A stretch of DNA of 64,000 bases. Origin: Helicobacter pylori. Lineage in GTDB: Bacteria; Campylobacterota; Campylobacteria; Campylobacterales; Helicobacteraceae. A program made the translations under genes and the position numbers. Of the stretch, positions 29,977 through 38,794 are shown in pieces; positions within the stretch are counted from its first letter, which is position 1, and each line of letters starts with the position of its first letter. The notes under the pieces are model-generated. The model saw nothing but the letters and a program-made list of their open reading frames with translations. It was not told where the DNA came from and ran no database searches. The stretch spans positions 868,001 to 932,000 of the forward strand of contig NZ_CP011487.1 in the NCBI RefSeq assembly GCF_001653475.1, written 5' to 3'.

Positions 29977-30260
29977 ATATTGACTTAAGCAAAGCTTAAA
30001 AATCCCATTTTTTAAAATTAAAATAAGGTTTTAGAGATCCATATTTGACCAAAAAAGAGTCTCATTCTATTATCAATCAATTAAAAAAAGTTATTCAAAA
30101 ATAGCCATACAATTATAAAAATCTTCACAAATCTCTAAAGAGTAACGCTTTTTAAAAAAATACATTTTTTTTTAATTTTTTAATCAATCATTAAGGTGTT
30201 TTAAGTTAAATTTCCTTATCTGTTAAACATACGGATAATGTTATATCTTAAGGAAAGAAA
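29977..30260. other. Intergenic gap with a small inverted repeat and a T9 tract
   Basis: A 6-bp stem TTAAGC/GCTTAA with loop AAA at 29985-29999 follows nhaC and may act as a weak terminator. A T9 homopolymer lies at 30165-30173. No gene is visible. Confidence 0.4.
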
Positions 30261-30655
30261 ATGGGGTTAGGACACTAATAGGTTTAGGGATTTTGTTGAG
30301 CGTTTTGAGTGGCGATGATCTGAGATTGTATTCAAAACCTGTAGTCTATTCGGCTGGAAGTGGGATTATTGGGATTGACATTGACAAACGCACCTTTTAC
30401 AAACGAGCGTTCGCTTTCACGATGCAATCATTGTTCGGTGAAAACTTGCTTCTGTTTGTCAAATTGAAACATTCTGCGTTAATGAGCAAACACATGAAAG
30501 GGCCTTTGGAAAACCGCCACCATCATTCTTTCACTAAAAATTATGAAAAAACGGTTAATGGTTGTCAAAAGTATTTCCATATCAAATTGCCTGAAGGCGC
30601 TCCTAGCAACTTCAAATCAGGCTCATACATGGCCACTATGGTGGTGCGTTTTTAA
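30261..30655 (+). pseudogene. Small secreted-protein gene, probably frameshifted near its start
   Basis: An ATG at 30261 with AAGGAAAG upstream runs only five codons. The open frame one base over reads RTLIGLGILLSVLSGDDLRL, a signal-peptide-like stretch, and continues to KSGSYMATMVVRF. Adding one base near 30267-30272 would join the ATG to this frame (MGLRTLIGLG...) for 131 residues. Without it, only a TTG at 30293 is available. I do not recognise the family; the terminal Phe after alternating hydrophobics is like an outer-membrane protein end, but the protein is too short for a full barrel. Confidence 0.5.
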
Positions 30656-30666
30656 AGCGTTATTTG

Positions 30667-30684
30667 GGGTATTCTTTAATACCC
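30667..30684 (+). terminator. Rho-independent terminator
   Basis: Perfect 7-bp stem GGGTATT/AATACCC with loop CTTT, followed by TTATTATCTTTTT. It lies 11 bases after the stop of the small secreted-protein gene. Confidence 0.7.
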
Positions 30685-30819
30685 TTATTATCTTTTTATT
30701 ATCTTTTAAAAACACAAATTTATTTTGATTGGGTGAAGTATTTTCAAGATATTGATAAAAACTCATAGAAGAAAATAAAAAGACTTTTGTTTCCATCAAA
30801 TACGAGTCACTAAAACTTT

Positions 30820-30960
30820 TTATGGTGGGTTATGGCGTATTTTTGGCTTTAGTGGTTTCTTTTTAGGATTAGTTCCATCAAGGTTTAAAAGACTAGTCTC
30901 TTTTCTCTTATCATTTAGCGCTAAAAGCGACTCAATTAGCCCATTCTTTGATGACTGATT
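30820..30960 (-). pseudogene. Decayed coding remnant
   Basis: A 46-codon open stretch on the minus strand reads KNGLIESLLALNDKRKETSL and then NLDGTNPKKKPLKPKIRHNP. The composition looks like protein, but there is no start codon and no ribosome site. The remainder of 30685-31019 shows nothing. I do not recognise the family. Confidence 0.35.
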
Positions 30961-31019
30961 TCATGGTTTGTAATCATCTATTTTTATCTGCCCTAAAGCC
31001 ATGAAGCGAAACAACCCCC

Positions 31020-32039
31020 CTACAAAAACGCTTCTAATTTATAAGCTTTTTTATGCTCTTGTTTCAAATCCATGTAAGCGTTTAAAAGCATGTATTCTTC
31101 AAAGGATAAAACCGCTAGATGCTCCTTAGCGAGATCATTCATTTCTAATTCTAACAACACGAATAAAAAGGCTTTTTGCGCCTTATCGTCTTCTTGGCTT
31201 AAAATCTCAAAAAATTGAAACCATTGATCAGGGACAAGAAATTTTTGCGCTTTTTGCGCGAGCTTTAAATAATCATTCTTATCATAACCCACCCTTTTGC
31301 AAAGCTCTGAAATCTTTAAAGTGTCTGTGTTTAAAGATTTTTCAAAAAAGGCTTTTAAAAAAGACTTCACGCACTCTTTATCCAAGTTATCTTGCATCGC
31401 ATTCAAAGCCTTTAAAACCTCTTTTTTGCTGCCTTTTTGGGCGATTTCTATAAAAGCGTAGCGGCGTAATTCCAAAGGGATTTGCGCGTTTGTTAAAACT
31501 TCAAAGGCGTTTTTTAAGTCGTTATGAATGAAAGCTTTCAAGCGTTTAGAAAAATAAGCATGCTCATAAGAAAGAGAGTGCTTAGCGTGATCTTTAGGCT
31601 CAAGGGTGTTATTTTCTATATTGTGGTAATGCTTAAAAAGGTTATCCACTTTTTCGCACCCGCTACTTGGCGTGTTCAAATCAGCCTTTAAATCATAACG
31701 GGCTAAGATTTGAGAGAGGTTTTTAGCGAGATCGCTTTTAAATTTCGTTTTTAAAAAAGTCTTTTGAGTGTCTTGAGATAGGATTTGTTTGAGCAATTTG
31801 TCAAAATCCCTCTTTTCATGGTATAAGCGGATTTTATGGTTGAGATTGTGCTTGAATAAAAAAACCCATGAAAAAAAAGCGAACATGCCCAAAACGCCCA
31901 TAAGCCATACGGCAATGGGAAAATTAAAGCTATAGCTCCCTAAATTGAAAGCATAAGCTTGCGGATCGATGCTATAAGCAAACACGCCAAAACCCACAAT
32001 GAACAAAAATGTAAAGATAATGTAAAAACGCATGCGCAC
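31020..32039 (-). CDS. Membrane protein of unknown function
   Basis: 339 residues. Two membrane helices (about residues 5-21 and 40-62) are followed by a soluble, Lys/Leu-rich helical domain, with repeated short helices resembling TPR-like packing (for example RRYAFIEIAQKGSKKEVLKAL). It is probably anchored with both termini in the cytosol. No catalytic motif is evident. Transcribed with rlmH, whose stop is 3 bases upstream, and accD. Confidence 0.75.
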   Translation of the reverse strand: MRMRFYIIFTFLFIVGFGVFAYSIDPQAYAFNLGSYSFNFPIAVWLMGVLGMFAFFSWVFLFKHNLNHKIRLYHEKRDFDKLLKQILSQDTQKTFLKTKFKSDLAKNLSQILARYDLKADLNTPSSGCEKVDNLFKHYHNIENNTLEPKDHAKHSLSYEHAYFSKRLKAFIHNDLKNAFEVLTNAQIPLELRRYAFIEIAQKGSKKEVLKALNAMQDNLDKECVKSFLKAFFEKSLNTDTLKISELCKRVGYDKNDYLKLAQKAQKFLVPDQWFQFFEILSQEDDKAQKAFLFVLLELEMNDLAKEHLAVLSFEEYMLLNAYMDLKQEHKKAYKLEAFL

Positions 32040-32042
32040 CTC

Positions 32043-32498
32043 CTATTTATGGTATGGATGCTTAAAAATAATGCTTAAAGCCCTATAGATTTGCTCGCAT
32101 AAGACAATTTTAGCCACTTCATGGCTAAAAGTCATCTCGCTCAAACTCCAAGCTTGACAATCCTTTAAAAAATTTTCTTCAAACCCATACGCTCCAGCGA
32201 TAAAAAAATTAATATTAAGATGATTTTCTAACATTTTACTAAACGCAAAGCTATCGCCCCTTTGAGCTTTAGGGTGTAAGGCAATATTTTTTGCCTTAAG
32301 GTTTAAATACGGCTCAAAGGCTAGAGAGTAGCTTTTTTGAGCGAGTTCTTTAGAAACTTTTTGAGCGTTGGCGGTATTTTTAGGGAATAAATCCACTAAT
32401 TCCAGCTCGCAATCAAATTGCCTGCATTGCTTTTGATAGATTTTCACTAGCTCTAAAGGCGAACTTTTAGCGATAGAATACACCACGCAACGCATCAA
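32043..32498 (-). CDS. rlmH: 23S rRNA pseudouridine-1915 N3-methyltransferase RlmH
   Basis: 151-residue SPOUT-fold methyltransferase. The SAM-binding knot has FFIAGAYGFEENFL and the diagnostic WSLSEMTFSHEVAKIVLCEQ, ending IFKHPYHK, as RlmH proteins do. It methylates N3 of pseudouridine 1915 in helix 69 of the 50S subunit. Ten bases downstream of accD in the same unit. Confidence 0.92.
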   Translation of the reverse strand: MMRCVVYSIAKSSPLELVKIYQKQCRQFDCELELVDLFPKNTANAQKVSKELAQKSYSLAFEPYLNLKAKNIALHPKAQRGDSFAFSKMLENHLNINFFIAGAYGFEENFLKDCQAWSLSEMTFSHEVAKIVLCEQIYRALSIIFKHPYHK

Positions 32499-32508
32499 TG
32501 TTAAAACT

Positions 32509-33378
32509 TTAAAAAATCTTTGAAGTCTTATGCATCATCATAGCGATCAAATCGCTCAAAGTTTTTTTCAAATCCTTCCTGTGCACAATCATATCAATCA
32601 AGCCATGCTCTAATAAAAATTCCGCTGTTTGAAAGCCCTCAGGCAAATCCGCCCCTATAGTTTGCTTAATCACCCTAGGCCCTGCAAAACCTATCATCGC
32701 TCCAGGCTCTGCGATAATCAAATCCCCTAAAAAAGCAAAAGACGCGCTAACGCCCCCATAAGTGGGATCGCTTAAGAGCGAAATGAAAGGGAGTTTGGCC
32801 TCACTCAACCGGTTCAAAGCCGCGCTCGTTTTAGCCATTTGCATGAGCGAATAAGTGGATTCTTGCATCCTAGCCCCCCCACTCGCTGAAACAATCAATA
32901 ACGCTTCTCTTTTAGCGACCGCGCGATTGATCGCTCTTACGATCTTTTCCCCCTCCACAGAGCCTAAACTCCCTCCCATAAAGCTAAAGTCAAACACCAC
33001 GATCTGCAAAGGCATGCGGTTGATTTTAGCCTCCCCGCTGATCACTGAACTTGGGCGGTTAGTCCTTTTTTCGTATTTTTTAACGCGTTGTTTATAGCTC
33101 TCTTTATCCACGAAATTTAAAGGGTCATTAGGCCGTAAGTGCTTGTCAAACTCTTCAAAACTCCCCACATCGCATAGAAATTCAATCCTTTCAGCCGCCT
33201 TCATGCGGAAATGGTAATGGCATTTCAAACACACGCTGTATTTACCAAACACTTCTTTATGATACATTAACGCATAACATTTAGGGCATTTCACCCAATG
33301 GCTTGGCTGTTCTTCCTTACTTGGTGCTGTCCGCAATTTATTGATCTTAAAATTTTTAAAGAAATCTGCAAATCCCAT
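32509..33378 (-). CDS. accD: Acetyl-CoA carboxylase carboxyltransferase subunit beta
   Basis: 289 residues. The N-terminal zinc ribbon has Cys31, 34, 50 and 53 in KCPKCYALMYH and YSVCLKCHYHF; the crotonase-like carboxyltransferase domain contains SASGGARMQE and GGVSASFAFLGD. It works with AccA to transfer carboxyl to acetyl-CoA, the first step of fatty-acid synthesis. Divergent from recO. Confidence 0.95.
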   Translation of the reverse strand: MGFADFFKNFKINKLRTAPSKEEQPSHWVKCPKCYALMYHKEVFGKYSVCLKCHYHFRMKAAERIEFLCDVGSFEEFDKHLRPNDPLNFVDKESYKQRVKKYEKRTNRPSSVISGEAKINRMPLQIVVFDFSFMGGSLGSVEGEKIVRAINRAVAKREALLIVSASGGARMQESTYSLMQMAKTSAALNRLSEAKLPFISLLSDPTYGGVSASFAFLGDLIIAEPGAMIGFAGPRVIKQTIGADLPEGFQTAEFLLEHGLIDMIVHRKDLKKTLSDLIAMMMHKTSKIF

Positions 33379-33427
33379 GTTTTTCCTTAATTTTGCAGTT
33401 TTATCAGGATTGTATCCAAGTTTTGCT

Positions 33428-33433
33428 TATAAT
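33428..33433 (+). promoter_or_regulatory. -10 box (TATAAT) for recO
   Basis: GCTTATAAT lies 25 bases before the ATG at 33459. It supports that start over the earlier in-frame start at 33393, which precedes the promoter. Confidence 0.6.
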
Positions 33434-33458
33434 AAACAAAATTAGCTTAAGAGTAGTG

Positions 33459-34073
33459 ATGCAAGGGTTTCTTTTACAAACACAAAGCATAAGAGATGAA
33501 GATTTGATCGTGCGCATTTTAACCAAAAACCAGCTCAAAACCCTCTATCGTTTCTATGGCAAACGCCATAGCGTGCTGAATGTGGGGCGTAAAATTGATT
33601 TTGAAGAAGAAAACGATGATAAATTTTTACCCAAGTTAAGGAATATTTTGCATTTAGGCTATCTTTGGGAAAGAGAAATGGAGCGCTTGTTTTTTTGGCA
33701 ACGCTTTTGCGCTCTCTTGTTCAAGCATTTAGAAGGCGTGCATTCTTTGGATAGTATCTATTTTGACACTTTAGATGATGGGGCTAGCAAACTCTCCAAA
33801 CAGCACCCCTTAAGAGTAATTTTAGAAATGTATGCAACGCTTTTGAACTTTGAAGGGCGCTTGCAAAGTTACAATTCTTGTTTTTTATGCGATAAAAAAT
33901 TAGAGCGTTCTGCCGCTTTAGCGCAAGGGTTTGTTTTAGCGCACCCCTCTTGTTTGAAATCTAAAAGCCTGGATTTAGAAAAAATCCAAGCTTTTTTTCG
34001 CACTCAAAGCACGATTGATTTAGAAATAGAAGAAGTGGAAGAATTATGGCGCACGCTGAATTTAGGGTTTTGA
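33459..34073 (+). CDS. recO: Recombination protein RecO
   Basis: 204 residues from ATG 33459. The N-terminal OB-like domain begins MQGFLLQTQSIRDEDLIV; the second half carries a zinc-type CFLCDKK ... HPSC pair typical of RecO C-terminal domains. RecO anneals ssDNA and loads RecA with RecR, whose gene is at 9057. It is short and divergent compared with the roughly 240-residue proteobacterial RecO, as is usual in Helicobacter. Confidence 0.82.
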   Translation: MQGFLLQTQSIRDEDLIVRILTKNQLKTLYRFYGKRHSVLNVGRKIDFEEENDDKFLPKLRNILHLGYLWEREMERLFFWQRFCALLFKHLEGVHSLDSIYFDTLDDGASKLSKQHPLRVILEMYATLLNFEGRLQSYNSCFLCDKKLERSAALAQGFVLAHPSCLKSKSLDLEKIQAFFRTQSTIDLEIEEVEELWRTLNLGF

Positions 34074-34083
34074 AAGGTTAAAA

Positions 34084-34740
34084 ATGAAATTTAAATTTTT
34101 GAATATGGATAATGAAAGCGGTTTTATTTTGATTGAAAAAGAATTGAAACGACTAAACATTCTCACTCAAGTCAAAGAAGATTGCATTGAGTTAAAAGGC
34201 GATAATATCCAACAAGCGAGAGTTTATCTTAAAACGCTTTTTAACTCCAATATTGTGGAATTAGACGATCATAAAAAAAGCGCAAACGCTTTAATAGAGC
34301 GCTTGAAATCTTTAGATTTAAAAATTGCGGTGGCTGAAAGCTGCTCTGGGGGGTTATTATCGCATGCATTCACTTCCATTAGTGGGGCTTCAGCGGTTTT
34401 TATGGGGGGTATTGTGTGTTACAATGAAGAGGTTAAGTGCGAATTATTGAAAGTCAATGCCACGACTTTAAAAGTCTTTGGGGTTTATAGCGAAGAATGC
34501 GTGAAAGAAATGCTATTAGGCGTGTTTTTAAATTTTAGAGCGGATTTAGCGCTTGCGATCAGTGGGGTGGCTGGCCCTAATGGGGGGAGCAAGGCTAATC
34601 CTGTAGGCACGATTTATATTGGCGTGCAAAAATCAGGATCTCAAGCTTTAATCGATCGCTGTTTTTTTGAAGGGAACAGAGAAAGCATTCAAAATAAAAG
34701 CGTAGAGCATGCCCTAAACATGCTCGCTAGAATCTTATAA
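34084..34740 (+). CDS. cinA: CinA-family protein (C-terminal nicotinamide-nucleotide amidase domain)
   Basis: 218 residues. An N-terminal part of about 75 residues is followed by a complete CinA_C domain: IAVAESCSGGLLSHAF, ASAVFMGGIVCYNEEVK and AISGVAGPNGG with PVGTIYIGV. The domain deamidates NMN to nicotinate mononucleotide in NAD recycling (PncC activity). The MoCF-like domain of full CinA is absent. It starts 10 bases after recO and converges with the next gene, with only 2 bases between stops. Confidence 0.85.
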   Translation: MKFKFLNMDNESGFILIEKELKRLNILTQVKEDCIELKGDNIQQARVYLKTLFNSNIVELDDHKKSANALIERLKSLDLKIAVAESCSGGLLSHAFTSISGASAVFMGGIVCYNEEVKCELLKVNATTLKVFGVYSEECVKEMLLGVFLNFRADLALAISGVAGPNGGSKANPVGTIYIGVQKSGSQALIDRCFFEGNRESIQNKSVEHALNMLARIL

Positions 34741-34742
34741 AA

Positions 34743-35309
34743 CTACCTTAATGCACAAACACTACCAAGCTCTTTTTGAACCACTTTAGTGATGTAAGCG
34801 ATTTCATTATCGTTAAGGTTTTCAACGCTCGCTTTTAAATACCTTTTGATTTGCTCAATCTGGCAACCCTCTAGCTTGATTTTCACCACAGCCACCTCAG
34901 ATTTTAAATTCGTGTAAGTGTCGGATACCTGAATCTTAGTCGCTAGGTAATTATAGATAGCGTAGCTGATATTCGTAGCCGTTTGCTCGGACTCATGGAA
35001 TTGCTCCATGAAGCGTTTTTTATACTTCAATATGATTTCATGAAAAACCACGATCAAGTTCAATTTAGCGTTTAAGGTCGCTTGCTCAATCCCTAAATAT
35101 TTATTATTAATAGGGATATACGCCACGCCCATTTCTTCGTAGGGGACTTTAGGATATTCAAAAACCCAAGCAGGTGCATCAGACAGCTCTGATTTCATGC
35201 CCTTTAAATCAGAGATTAAAATCCCATCATCTCTTAAAAAACTCTTAGCACTTAATGAAGTGCTTGAAAACACCCCTAAAAGAGTAATTAAAACCATTTT
35301 TTTAAACAA
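34743..35309 (-). CDS. Secreted protein of unknown function
   Basis: 188 residues. The signal peptide MFKKMVLITLLGVFSSTSLSA ends before KSFLRDD. The mature part has APAWVFEYP followed by conserved-looking helical sequence, weakly like LPP20-type domains in Helicobacter, but with no lipobox cysteine. Cys residues occur only near the C-terminus. It probably acts in the periplasm or is exported; the function is unknown. Confidence 0.7.
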   Translation of the reverse strand: MFKKMVLITLLGVFSSTSLSAKSFLRDDGILISDLKGMKSELSDAPAWVFEYPKVPYEEMGVAYIPINNKYLGIEQATLNAKLNLIVVFHEIILKYKKRFMEQFHESEQTATNISYAIYNYLATKIQVSDTYTNLKSEVAVVKIKLEGCQIEQIKRYLKASVENLNDNEIAYITKVVQKELGSVCALR

Positions 35310-35373
35310 AATACCACTCCTTAAACTTTAATTGAAATTTGATTATAGTTAAAAAGTTTTTGATTTTGTTTAA

Positions 35374-36006
35374 TCACAACCAAGTAATGGCAGCAATCTT
35401 TGATTTTCTTGATTTCTTGCTCGCTTCTGCCACCCTCTTACCCAAAGCGATCAAGCATGCGATTTTAGGTTTATTGATACGCTCTTCTAAAATCTCGCCC
35501 ACTTTTAAAGGATCAAAGCCTCCAATAATGCAACTATCCAATCCCATTAAGCTCACGCCCATGCAAATTTGCCCCACAGCGATATAGCATTGCTCTAAAA
35601 TATAGCTTTCTAATTTTTGCATGCTGTGGTTGAATCTCACGCTAAGCATTTGAGCAAAAGACGGGATCACTCTGACTTTATAAGACTCCGTATAAAGGTT
35701 TTGCATGTAGTGGCTGTGTGGTAACAACTCGCTAGGTCTTAAAGAGCATACCACCATTAACGCTGAAGCGCTTTTAATCATCTATTCATTAAAATAGCTG
35801 TGTGCTGCAATTTGATTTTTTAAATCCTTATTAGTAACCATCACAAAATGCCATGGCTGCGTGTTGTAAGAGCTTGGCGATAGTCTGGCAATTTCAGCGA
35901 TTTCTTCTAATTCTTCGCTAGAGAACTCATAATGGCTATCAAACATCTTGCAAGAATGGCGCTCGTTTAGTAGTTGTCTTCTTTTTTCTTGATCCAAAAA
36001 TTTCAT
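35374..36006 (-). pseudogene. rdxA: Oxygen-insensitive NADPH nitroreductase RdxA, nonsense mutation at codon 75
   Basis: The locus is 211 codons, exactly the length of RdxA (210 residues). Codons 1-74 run from [20 protein letters not shown] to AAHSYFNE, then TAG (35784-35782) and at once ATG ATT AAA, continuing [11 protein letters not shown] to the normal end KIAAITWL. From memory the wild type reads NEEMIKSA, so a glutamate codon (GAG) has become amber by one G-to-T change. RdxA reduces metronidazole to its toxic form, so loss gives resistance. The downstream ATG could in principle restart, but the FMN-binding N-terminal segment would be missing. It overlaps lgt by 4 bases and is last in that operon. 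Confidence 0.95.
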
Positions 36007-36863
36007 TGGTTTTCCTTTATTTTTTTAGAATTTTTCGTAGCATACAATAAAATCCCTAATGAAACAATTACCATAAGCAAGCTTAAAATTTGCCCCATGC
36101 TCAAATTTAAAAAATAAACCCCTAATTGGCTGTCTGGCTCTCTGTAAAACTCCGCAATAAAGCGCATCAAGGAATACCCCAAGCCATAAACCACAATAAG
36201 CAACCCATGCGTTTTGGTGTGTTTTTTAGCCCACACCACCATTAAAAACACGATAACCCCTTCTAAAAACGCTTCAATCAATTGGCTGGGATAACGCAAT
36301 TCGTTATCCACCATAATGCCTATGATTTGCCCTAAATGGCTGTCTTTGGGGACAACCCTCCCCACAAGCTCCTGATTTAAAAAATTCCCAATCCTCCCAA
36401 AAACATACCCTAAAGGCAAGCTAATCGCAATCAAATCCAAATAAATCAAAAGCTTTTTCAAATCCTTACGACTATAAAGATACGAAGCGATCAGAAACCC
36501 CACCAACCCCCCATGATAACTCATCCCACGAATGCCTACAAAATTCCCATTTCTATCAAAAGGGTTAAAGATTTGCCAAAAATGCGTCAAATAATAGCTG
36601 GAATTAGGCTCATAAATAAGAATGTATCCTATCCTTGCCCCTAGCACAATGCCAAGCTCCGCCCATAGAAAATAACTCTCAAATTCCTTCCTTTCAATGG
36701 GGAATCGCTTGGGGTCTTTTTGGATCATTCTTAACGCCATATAAAAAGCGATAACAATCGCGCACGCATACGCCAAACCATACCAATGCACTTCAATGCT
36801 GCCAAGACTAAAAGCGATGGGGTTAAATTGATCATAAATTGCATTCCAAGCGTTCATGTTCAT
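36003..36863 (-). CDS. lgt: Prolipoprotein diacylglyceryl transferase
   Basis: 286-residue, seven-helix inner-membrane enzyme that attaches diacylglycerol from phosphatidylglycerol to the lipobox cysteine. It contains HGGLVGF (essential His) and the Lgt signature [14 protein letters not shown]. Located 2 bases after the rluD-like gene, with an ATGA overlap into rdxA. Confidence 0.95.
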   Translation of the reverse strand: MNMNAWNAIYDQFNPIAFSLGSIEVHWYGLAYACAIVIAFYMALRMIQKDPKRFPIERKEFESYFLWAELGIVLGARIGYILIYEPNSSYYLTHFWQIFNPFDRNGNFVGIRGMSYHGGLVGFLIASYLYSRKDLKKLLIYLDLIAISLPLGYVFGRIGNFLNQELVGRVVPKDSHLGQIIGIMVDNELRYPSQLIEAFLEGVIVFLMVVWAKKHTKTHGLLIVVYGLGYSLMRFIAEFYREPDSQLGVYFLNLSMGQILSLLMVIVSLGILLYATKNSKKIKENQ

Positions 36864-36865
36864 CC

Positions 36866-37594
36866 TTAAATTTCAAATTCTCTAGGAGCGATCGCTTCAA
36901 ATTCATACCCTAGCAGCGCGATTTTGTGTGCATGGAGCATCAAGCGTTTGGCTGAACCTGGATCACTATTATAAAGCGTATCGCCTATAATGGGGTGGTT
37001 GATATGCTTTAAATGGACTCTGATTTGGTGGGTTCTTCCGGTTTTGATTCCCACTTTTAAAAGGGTTTTTTTGTTGATGATTTTTAAGGGTGTGATTATC
37101 GTAACCGCTTCTTGCCCTTTTTTAGAGATTTTACTGAAAGCTTTAGTGGTTTTAATCGTAAGAATGGGGGCATTAATTTCTTGCTCCTCTTCTATAATGC
37201 CTTGAGTTAGCGCTAAATACTCCTTTTTAACCTCCCTATTTTTAAAAGCCTTTTTAGCTTTTAAGTGGAATTCTGAATTTTCTTTCACCAATAAAACCAC
37301 CCCGCTCGTTTCTTTATCCAAGCGGTGCAACAGCACCCAGTCTTTGAAAAAAGAAGCTAAATCATAGCTCTCTATAAAGGGGGGTTTAAAAAGGGCTAGA
37401 ATGTTTTCATCTTCAAAAATCACGCTGGGTTTTTCAACCTTTTGGACGCTAAAACGCGTGTTTTTGGGTAATTCTTTTCTGGCGACCATCAATTTCTTCC
37501 CCCCTACACTCACTAACCCCAAATCGATCAAAGCTTTGGCTTTTTTATGCGAAATGTTTTCTTGAACGCTCAATATTTTATAAGCTTTTTCCAT
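36866..37594 (-). CDS. RluA-family RNA pseudouridine synthase
   Basis: 242 residues. A short S4-like N-terminus (NISHKKAKALIDLGLVSVGG) is followed by the catalytic HRLDKETSGVVLLVK with the essential Asp, and GRTHQIRVHL later. Which rRNA or tRNA uridine is modified cannot be told from sequence. Part of the gpsA-to-rdxA minus-strand run. Confidence 0.88.
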   Translation of the reverse strand: MEKAYKILSVQENISHKKAKALIDLGLVSVGGKKLMVARKELPKNTRFSVQKVEKPSVIFEDENILALFKPPFIESYDLASFFKDWVLLHRLDKETSGVVLLVKENSEFHLKAKKAFKNREVKKEYLALTQGIIEEEQEINAPILTIKTTKAFSKISKKGQEAVTIITPLKIINKKTLLKVGIKTGRTHQIRVHLKHINHPIIGDTLYNSDPGSAKRLMLHAHKIALLGYEFEAIAPREFEI

Positions 37595-37612
37595 GTTTAT
37601 CCTTTATCCTTT

Positions 37613-38794
37613 TTAATGTTTAATGAATGCGAGCAATTCGTTTAAATCATGCCCGTTTTCTAAAAAACGCACCACGCCTAAATTTTTATAATCTAAAAGA
37701 GCGTCTAACAAATCCTCTTTTTGAACGATTTTATAAGGCTTGATTGTTTCAAACAACGCTACTTGGTTGAAAATATACTCCCCTGTGATCAAGCGCGTAT
37801 TAAAAAACGCCGGCTCTAAAGGGTTATGCCCCCCCATTTTGACAAACGAACCCCCTAAAATGACAATATCTGCGATTGGATAGAAGTTATTCAATTCCCC
37901 CAAGCTATCCACTAACAAAATATCGCATTCCACAAAACCTTTTGAAGAAAAACACTCCCAACTAAAAGGGGTCGTTTTTAAAACATCTTGCAATAAATTC
38001 TGCACGCTTTTAAAACGCTCAGGGTGGCGCGGCACGACAAAAAGTCTTGCGTTTTGAAAAGTCTTTTTCAATTCTAAAAACGCTTTTAACCCTAATTCCT
38101 CTTCGCCCTCATGCGTGCTGGCTAAAACAATGTTTAAAGCGCTCGGGTTTTTAGGGTAAAACGAAGTGGTTACAGGCTTTGAAAAACGCTTGATATTCAA
38201 AAAATCCACCACTTTTTTAGCCCCTAGATCCAACAAGCGCTTTTTATCATCCTGGCTTTGTGCTAAAACCAAATCAATGCGTTTGAATAAAAGCGCATAA
38301 AAAAAAGAAAAACGCTGATACTTTGGGTAAGAACGAACGCTGATCCTAGCGTTAATGAGCATGGTTTTTGCCCCTAATTTTTGAGCCGTATCAAACACAT
38401 TAAACCACAATTCCGCTTCTGTAACCACCAAAGTTTTTAAGCGTTTTAAGTTTTTTTTCCATGCAAATAATAGGGTTTCAAAAGGCAAGTAACGCACTTC
38501 TATGTGTTGAGAATACTGATAAGTTTGAGCAGCTAATTCAAAACCGGTATTAGTGGTAACGCTAATTAAAATCGGCTCTTTTAAAGCTTGAATGATGGGC
38601 TCTAAGGATTTGACCTCCCCATAAGAGCATGCATGAAACCAAAAAATCGGCTCGCTTTTTAAAAAATTGTCTTTGAGAAAAAAACGAGCTTTTAAAGAAT
38701 GGCGGTATTTTTCCTTAAAACTCCAAAAAAAGATGAAAGGCACACAAAGAAGATGCCCCAAAGTTAAAAATAAAAGGTAGAAAAACTTAAACAA
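37613..38794 (-). CDS. waaA: Kdo transferase (3-deoxy-D-manno-octulosonic acid transferase)
   Basis: 393-residue GT30 enzyme that adds Kdo to lipid A precursor. It has the N-terminal membrane anchor and PIFWFHACSYGEVKSLEP (catalytic Glu in the family), with a C-terminal nucleotide-sugar domain containing GGSFVKMGGHNPLEPA. H. pylori LPS carries a single Kdo, consistent with a monofunctional or trimmed enzyme. One base separates it from flgZ. Confidence 0.93.
   Translation of the reverse strand: MFKFFYLLFLTLGHLLCVPFIFFWSFKEKYRHSLKARFFLKDNFLKSEPIFWFHACSYGEVKSLEPIIQALKEPILISVTTNTGFELAAQTYQYSQHIEVRYLPFETLLFAWKKNLKRLKTLVVTEAELWFNVFDTAQKLGAKTMLINARISVRSYPKYQRFSFFYALLFKRIDLVLAQSQDDKKRLLDLGAKKVVDFLNIKRFSKPVTTSFYPKNPSALNIVLASTHEGEEELGLKAFLELKKTFQNARLFVVPRHPERFKSVQNLLQDVLKTTPFSWECFSSKGFVECDILLVDSLGELNNFYPIADIVILGGSFVKMGGHNPLEPAFFNTRLITGEYIFNQVALFETIKPYKIVQKEDLLDALLDYKNLGVVRFLENGHDLNELLAFIKH

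Noticed and set aside
29787..29999. Plus-strand 70-codon ORF within and past the nhaC 3' end
   Set aside because: It is a shadow in another frame of nhaC; there is no ribosome site or recognisable motif.
37379..37384. G6 run in the RluA-family gene as a phase-variation tract
   Set aside because: It is short, within a conserved housekeeping-type enzyme whose frame is intact; no supporting feature.
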